Source of the DNA: Strigamia acuminata
Lineage: Eukaryota; Arthropoda; Chilopoda; Geophilomorpha; Linotaeniidae
Reading direction: 5' to 3'
Length of the DNA: 64,000 nt
NCBI GenBank assembly: GCA_949358305.1
Contig: OX442314.1
Span: 52,087,162 to 52,151,161 of the forward strand
Shown one piece after another: positions 59,061 through 64,000 of this stretch (positions within the stretch are counted from its first letter, which is position 1; the number at the start of each line of letters is the position of its first letter). The position numbers and the translations under genes are program-made. The notes beneath the pieces were generated by a model. The model did not search any database. It saw only the letters and a program-made list of their open reading frames with translations, and was not told the origin of the DNA.

Positions 59061-62000
59061 AATGCATTTAACTATATTTTCTGTGTATATTGTGCTAAAA
59101 AAAAAGGTCTGTCACGTCTGGAACTCAAGTTGATGTTTTTCCATGGTTGACTAATTAATTTGCGCAGTTGTTAAGTTCGCGCAAATGGGTCGCAGGCTCG
59201 CGAGAACGTTCGTAACAATGCCGCCGCGCAATATGGACGGTTGGCGGTAAAACGCTCTCAACTCGCTGTTATTACAACTAATATTTTTACGACAGGTTAC
59301 TCTACTTACAGTTGATGTTGTTTGTAAGAATAAACGTGCACGGGGTCAAACTTCAACATGGGTGGAGAATGATAGCCAGGCATGGTAAAATATAGGAAAA
59401 GGCATTAGGTTTGCGCAATAGGACTAGTTTAGGATGAATGCGGTGTTTAGGCGCAAAGAGAGAGAGAGGTTTGACATTCTCGTTCCACTGAACCAGGTGT
59501 TGGCAGTTCAGATGGAAGAGGAGAAGTGTTGTTATTGTGGTCAGCAAAGCTATATGTAGCCTCTGATCAGGTGATCAGTGGGCCAAACTATTAGTGTGAA
59601 TAATTATTTCTAAGAGGAGGAGGAAAGTAGAATTAAATGTGATTGTTGGAAATAAATGAGATGCGCAAGGAACCCCATGCGCATATATTGTTAGAATGAG
59701 TCGGCATCAATGAGTCATCTAGGTTAAATAAAATAGGAAATAATATAAAATGTTGGAAGAGTCTAACTAATCAGAAAAAGAGAGGGGTAAGGTAAAAGAA
59801 ACATGATGCGCAAAGAATTATTTGCGCCCATTCAAAGTAGAATAACTTAGGAACACTGAAATGAAATAACAGAGAGACAAAGGTAGGAATTGTGTAAATT
59901 AAGAGAAATTAGAATGGGTTGTGAAAACCATGCCCATGACATCCCCCACCCTTTAAACTTTAATTACTTTGTTTGTAATTAAGGCAAAAAGAGAGAGCAT
60001 GCGCACTCAAACGATACAATCATCATCAAAATAATCAAAAATAATACAATGAAATTATAAATAATCAAAAATGAACATGTAACCAACTAAAATTACTTGT
60101 ATAACTCAAAAAGTATTAAGAACAATTCAATATTCTTTTGACAAGTGACAATGACATGACATGGACGATACGGGAGGACATGTACTTAAAGAGTTATGGG
60201 TCAGACATCACATGGACAGACTAAAAGGGACTCAAATCAATGATATTTTCATAAAATAAACAATAATAAAGGCATACCAAACCTAGAACATCAAATCATC
60301 AGAAATAACCATAAATGAAATTATAATGAATGAATTCTCGACCCGAGAATGGAAATGAAAAAATCTACTCGATGCTTTAGGTTGATGGCTATCACACTGA
60401 AAATCAGGATAAATGATAAAATTAAACAAAATAAATGAATGCACTTCAAAATAAAAGTCTTAATTGTTCGCTAACAGTCTTTTCGAAGCACAAAATCATA
60501 ATAACTAAAATTAAACACTTCACAACGTTGAATTATCACTGTGATGAAACTTATTTGCGCAAAAAACACTTACTGTTTCTAGCAGTTTGTAGAATATTAA
60601 CACATATGAACACAAAGTTATTTGTTGAACACAAAATTTACGGATTTGAATTTGGCGGTCCATCGCTGAGTGATAACCCACGTGATTTTAGCTATCCTCA
60701 AATGGTTTCTAGATGGGCCGGGATCCGTAAATGCTTCAAGGTATTGGAGGCAATGTTGACCACTATTTTCTGGGCCTTCTCACATGTGGTGGCCCCCCGA
60801 AGATTGATTTCAATTGCAGTGGTCGAAAATCATCTCACCATACCTTTGAAAGATCAAATCCAGGAATGGTTCCGTTTTGGTGGGTGGTATGCGCAAATCG
60901 GCATAGGCCAATGAGCGAAACAATTGCTTCTGCATATTGTTTAACATACCAAATTACATGCACACTCGGGTGCCCTGCGAGAAACTGCAAACAACTCCAG
61001 GTGCTGGTAAAGGGCCGGGCAACAGCTCAAGTGTGATGGTCGATTGGAAAGTCATCCCAACCGTGTGGTCCTTGAAAGACACTAACAGCTGGGGCAAACG
61101 TTGCATTGTAGGAAGCGGTGCTCTACATTTCTTTGTTGTTGTTGGGCAGCTTTCTTTGCAACGAATTTGGCAGCTTGTTTATCAGCAAACTGTCTGTATT
61201 CTGCCAATTGTACTTTATCAGTTGCGTTCTTGATGTCTTGTGGTCACTGTCACTCTTCATTCTTTATGCGCAAATACTCCATGGCTCTGTTGTTGGTGTG
61301 GTGAAAACACTACAGGTGACTAAGATACTGCGCAATGGGATTTGCGCGTATGTAATCGGTCCAGGTGTCGATTTCGAAATGCTCACTGTGGGGTTGTTAT
61401 AACACGGTGATGCCGTGACAACTCGTGGAACCTGTAGATGAATTCAAGTTATTAATTGCACTTGTTACTGGTTTAAGTGGTTATTGAGGTCGTTGAGGGC
61501 ACACGATGATCATTGGAGAGCACATTCGTTCTTGTCGCCTATGATGGGGCCAATTGATCCTTCAACAGTGCCGGCATTTGTGCACTTGACAATGGTCCTT
61601 TGGTCGTTGTTGATTGCTTTTAGCCAACGGATGGACTGGTTAATAATCTCGATCTCGATTTGCTGCACATCTGTGATTTCCGCAGATAGTAGATTCAATT
61701 GCGCAACCATTGTTCCAAGCGTTGTTTTTCCAGGAATGTATCTGGCACAAGTTCTGAATGTTCATTGGCGATGTCCTTGGTCCAGTTACAAGCAAAGGCA
61801 ACATTGGGAAAGTGTTCATGTATTTTTGCCCAATTTGATCATTCGGATTGATGTTGGCCATGTTGGTTTCCGCTCGAACGTGCCTATTTGCTCAACGACA
61901 TATTTATATGTGAACAATAAATTCAACCACACATCACAATCGTTATTCACGAGACACAAACAGAACACGCACACAACGTATAAAATATGTAGTTTGAAGA

Positions 62001-64000
62001 ATAATCACACATTTCTCAGCGCGAACGCATCAAGAAATTCTTATGAACTAATAGTTGTTATCACATGCACATATGTGAGGGGAAAATCATAAACAAGTTG
62101 TTGTTGAGATTAAATTTCTATAGTTTAGTATAGAAGAGAAACTTCTAGTGAGAAGATGTAGAAACTCAAAGAATGTTAAACTGTGAGAGTTGCTTACCAC
62201 ATATTTAAGTTTAGTCAGTTTAACTTGCGCTTGGAAACATAAAACATAAAAACATAAAACATTAAACATAAAACATAAAACGAAAATAATTTTTTGCGAA
62301 AATGAAAACTGCGCATAGTGCATCACATTCGGTTTTTTTTTTTTTTTTTGTATTGACATAAATATTTTAAACAAAATACTCGGTACGGCTTTTTGATTGT
62401 TGTAGCGTCGATGCTGTCGGTGGCATGGGCCCGAATCCACTACATTTTCCGACTGTCTGTCTCTAGCACTGGTTTTTGATTGACGATGTCCAACCCGAGG
62501 TACAAAGTTCAACCCCATCCAAGATGACATTAAAACGGGCTTAGGAGATGGGATTTGGACGTACACATTAGGTCCATTTGATCATCGGGTGGTGCTAGAC
62601 AGGATATTACTGACATTGATGTGGGAGTTGACATAGGTAGTAGTTGAACTCATGTTGGAATCAATGGAAATTAGTTAAGATGATGAAACAATGGGCAAGG
62701 GAAATAGTTCAAAAACAAGAGTAGGAAAGATTTAGTTACTTTGGTAACATAGAAAAATAAATTAAGATCCACGACGTTGGATTATCGTCGCGGGGTTTTG
62801 CGCAATTTACAACACAAACACATAGAAGTACACCTAGAAATTTTTAGGTTATTAAAGAAATATTTGCCCAATTGTAACACTTCACCAATCCGCAACACTG
62901 AACCAGCACACAAACCGCCATGTTGTTAAGCAACGAAAGTCTGTTGACAATACAACACTCGGTTGACGCCGCTAAGTCCAGTTGTCGTCGTGATTCGTCG
63001 GTGGTATTTCCAATCATCCCCATGAAACATCCTTGTCCCTAATTTAATCAATGCAAAAGTCAGAGTTCTATAATTACGCCATATTGCATCTAGATGAAAT
63101 TCAGGTTCGGAAATGCAAGCAGTCAGTCTCCGTGGGTATGCAGAGCAGCCATAGTTGTCTATTGGTCTGGCTCAGATGAGGCATCAACGACTGTGGGTGG
63201 ACTTAACACACTCAAAATGGTGGTGGTAATCGGAATGTTTAGATCTTTGGACATCACAAGTATTAATCACAGAAATAATGATGATTTCGTAGCTGTCCTT
63301 AAAGTTCAGGCATCAATGCAAACAATGCATCACATAGCAATGCTGTTGGGTGCTCCAATACAATTGCTGAACTTGTAAAACTGTTTGCTGATGTTAAAAG
63401 GCGATAATACATTACCTTAACACGGCACACAACACCAAACACACCTGACAAACGGTAGTTCAATATAGTGTTGCTCTAACCAGGATAGTATGCGCAATTG
63501 AAATTGCGCTTTATACAGGAAAAGAGGCTCCTATGCTCGTACGGCCGTCGCTTGACAGAGATCCAAAGGCAAGGCACCACTTGGCACTTTGCAGTAATGT
63601 TTGCATACACTATAAGCTCCAGAAGTGACCTCAGATATGGAATCCTTAGTAGCAAAGTTCAGTGTTCCTCACATTTATGGCACAAAGATTCAGAGAATGG
63701 CATACTGGATTCCAGTCCAGATCCAGAGCAAACCAATTATTGTTCAGAAATGAGATGTGGGTGGTCTGAAGTGATACCTGGGTGACAGCTAAGTACTTCA
63801 GTTGGTTTGTTCGCCCAAATGGGGTCTCTTGATGCACAATGAGTAGAAACAAAGCTGCGCAGTAAAATCATGACCTGCCGCATCCCTGACAGCACATGGA
63901 GTACAGTAGACTTTTAATTCAAAGTGAAACACCCAAATGCACGTCACAATGCTGATGGTCACCCTGAGCCGGAAACCTATAGTAGTGCTTACAGATTGTT
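59061..64000. other. Region without a named gene; TGCGCA-rich
   Basis: AT-rich sequence with 15 TGCGCA palindromes (59161 to 63861). On the minus strand between about 61870 and 60640 there are broken open stretches with a protein-like look, including a Gln/Ala-rich piece (EYRQFADKQAAKFVAKKAAQ, about 61200), but stops and frameshifts intervene and I recognise no family. No gene can be called. Confidence 0.35.

Noticed and set aside
58234-59133. Long plus-strand ORF of 299 codons (and a 271-codon ORF in another frame)
   Set aside because: Both are produced by the 21-bp tandem array, whose length is a multiple of three and whose unit lacks stops. Low complexity and open on both strands.
61484-62092. 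202-codon plus-strand ORF
   Set aside because: No domain, no bias, and the minus strand of the same region looks at least as protein-like; neither is supported.

Overview
This is eukaryotic, transposon-rich nuclear DNA. It has short AT-rich introns with GT-AG borders, DEG/ENaC (pickpocket-like) channel exons, LRR genes, MITEs and several Ty3/Gypsy-type LTR retrotransposons. I read it as an invertebrate genome, most likely an arthropod; the exact group is a guess. About 36 kb of the 64 kb is LTR retrotransposon.

Layout. 1-5979: 3' part of Gypsy element E1 (+): integrase end, intron-bearing spacer, a third ORF (ORF3) and the 3' LTR. 6094-7574 and 21082-23669: one host gene encoding two DEG/ENaC channel domains fused in tandem. 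Its exon is split by the complete 13.5-kb Gypsy element E2 (-; 7575-21081; TSD ACCT; LTRs differing at one site by eye). 21850-25622: three MITE-like elements, an 80-bp copy of a channel exon, and a broken Ulp1-like gene. 25743-31273: decayed fragments (RNase H split by a palindromic element, an axonemal dynein heavy chain exon, an IS630/DDE_3-type transposase). 31274-41255: a DNA transposon with palindromic ends carrying a Ulp1-like (C48) cysteine protease. It is interrupted near its left end by the complete 9.0-kb Gypsy element E3 (+; 31304-40305; TSD ATAT; identical LTRs), whose own third ORF is also a Ulp1-like protease. 41256-46680: repeat fragments, a deleted relative of E3, tandem repeats and a CDK9-like kinase remnant. 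46690-48594 and 57056-58195 (both -): two paralogous LRR genes, one frameshifted, one with an intact LRR exon but no visible first exons. Between them lie a MITE and the complete 6.0-kb Gypsy element E4 (+; 49699-55700; TSD TCGG; identical LTRs). 59100-64000: no gene I can name, but striking enrichment of the palindrome TGCGCA.

The strongest theme is E1, E2 and E3. Each has an extra ORF where env sits in infectious relatives, and none of the three looks like an envelope protein. Each ORF3 begins just after a good 3' splice site. In E1 and E2 a short upstream ATG exon with a GT donor joins ORF3 in frame, suggesting a spliced subgenomic mRNA. E1/E2 ORF3 are large Pro/Ser/Arg-rich proteins of unknown function; E3 ORF3 is a C48 protease with all four catalytic residues. 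The three complete elements also differ in how gag and pol are joined: tandem A_AAA_AAC -1 slippery sites (E2), a short -1 overlap (E3), and a single in-frame UGA (E4). The LTR identities mean E2, E3 and E4 are recent insertions.
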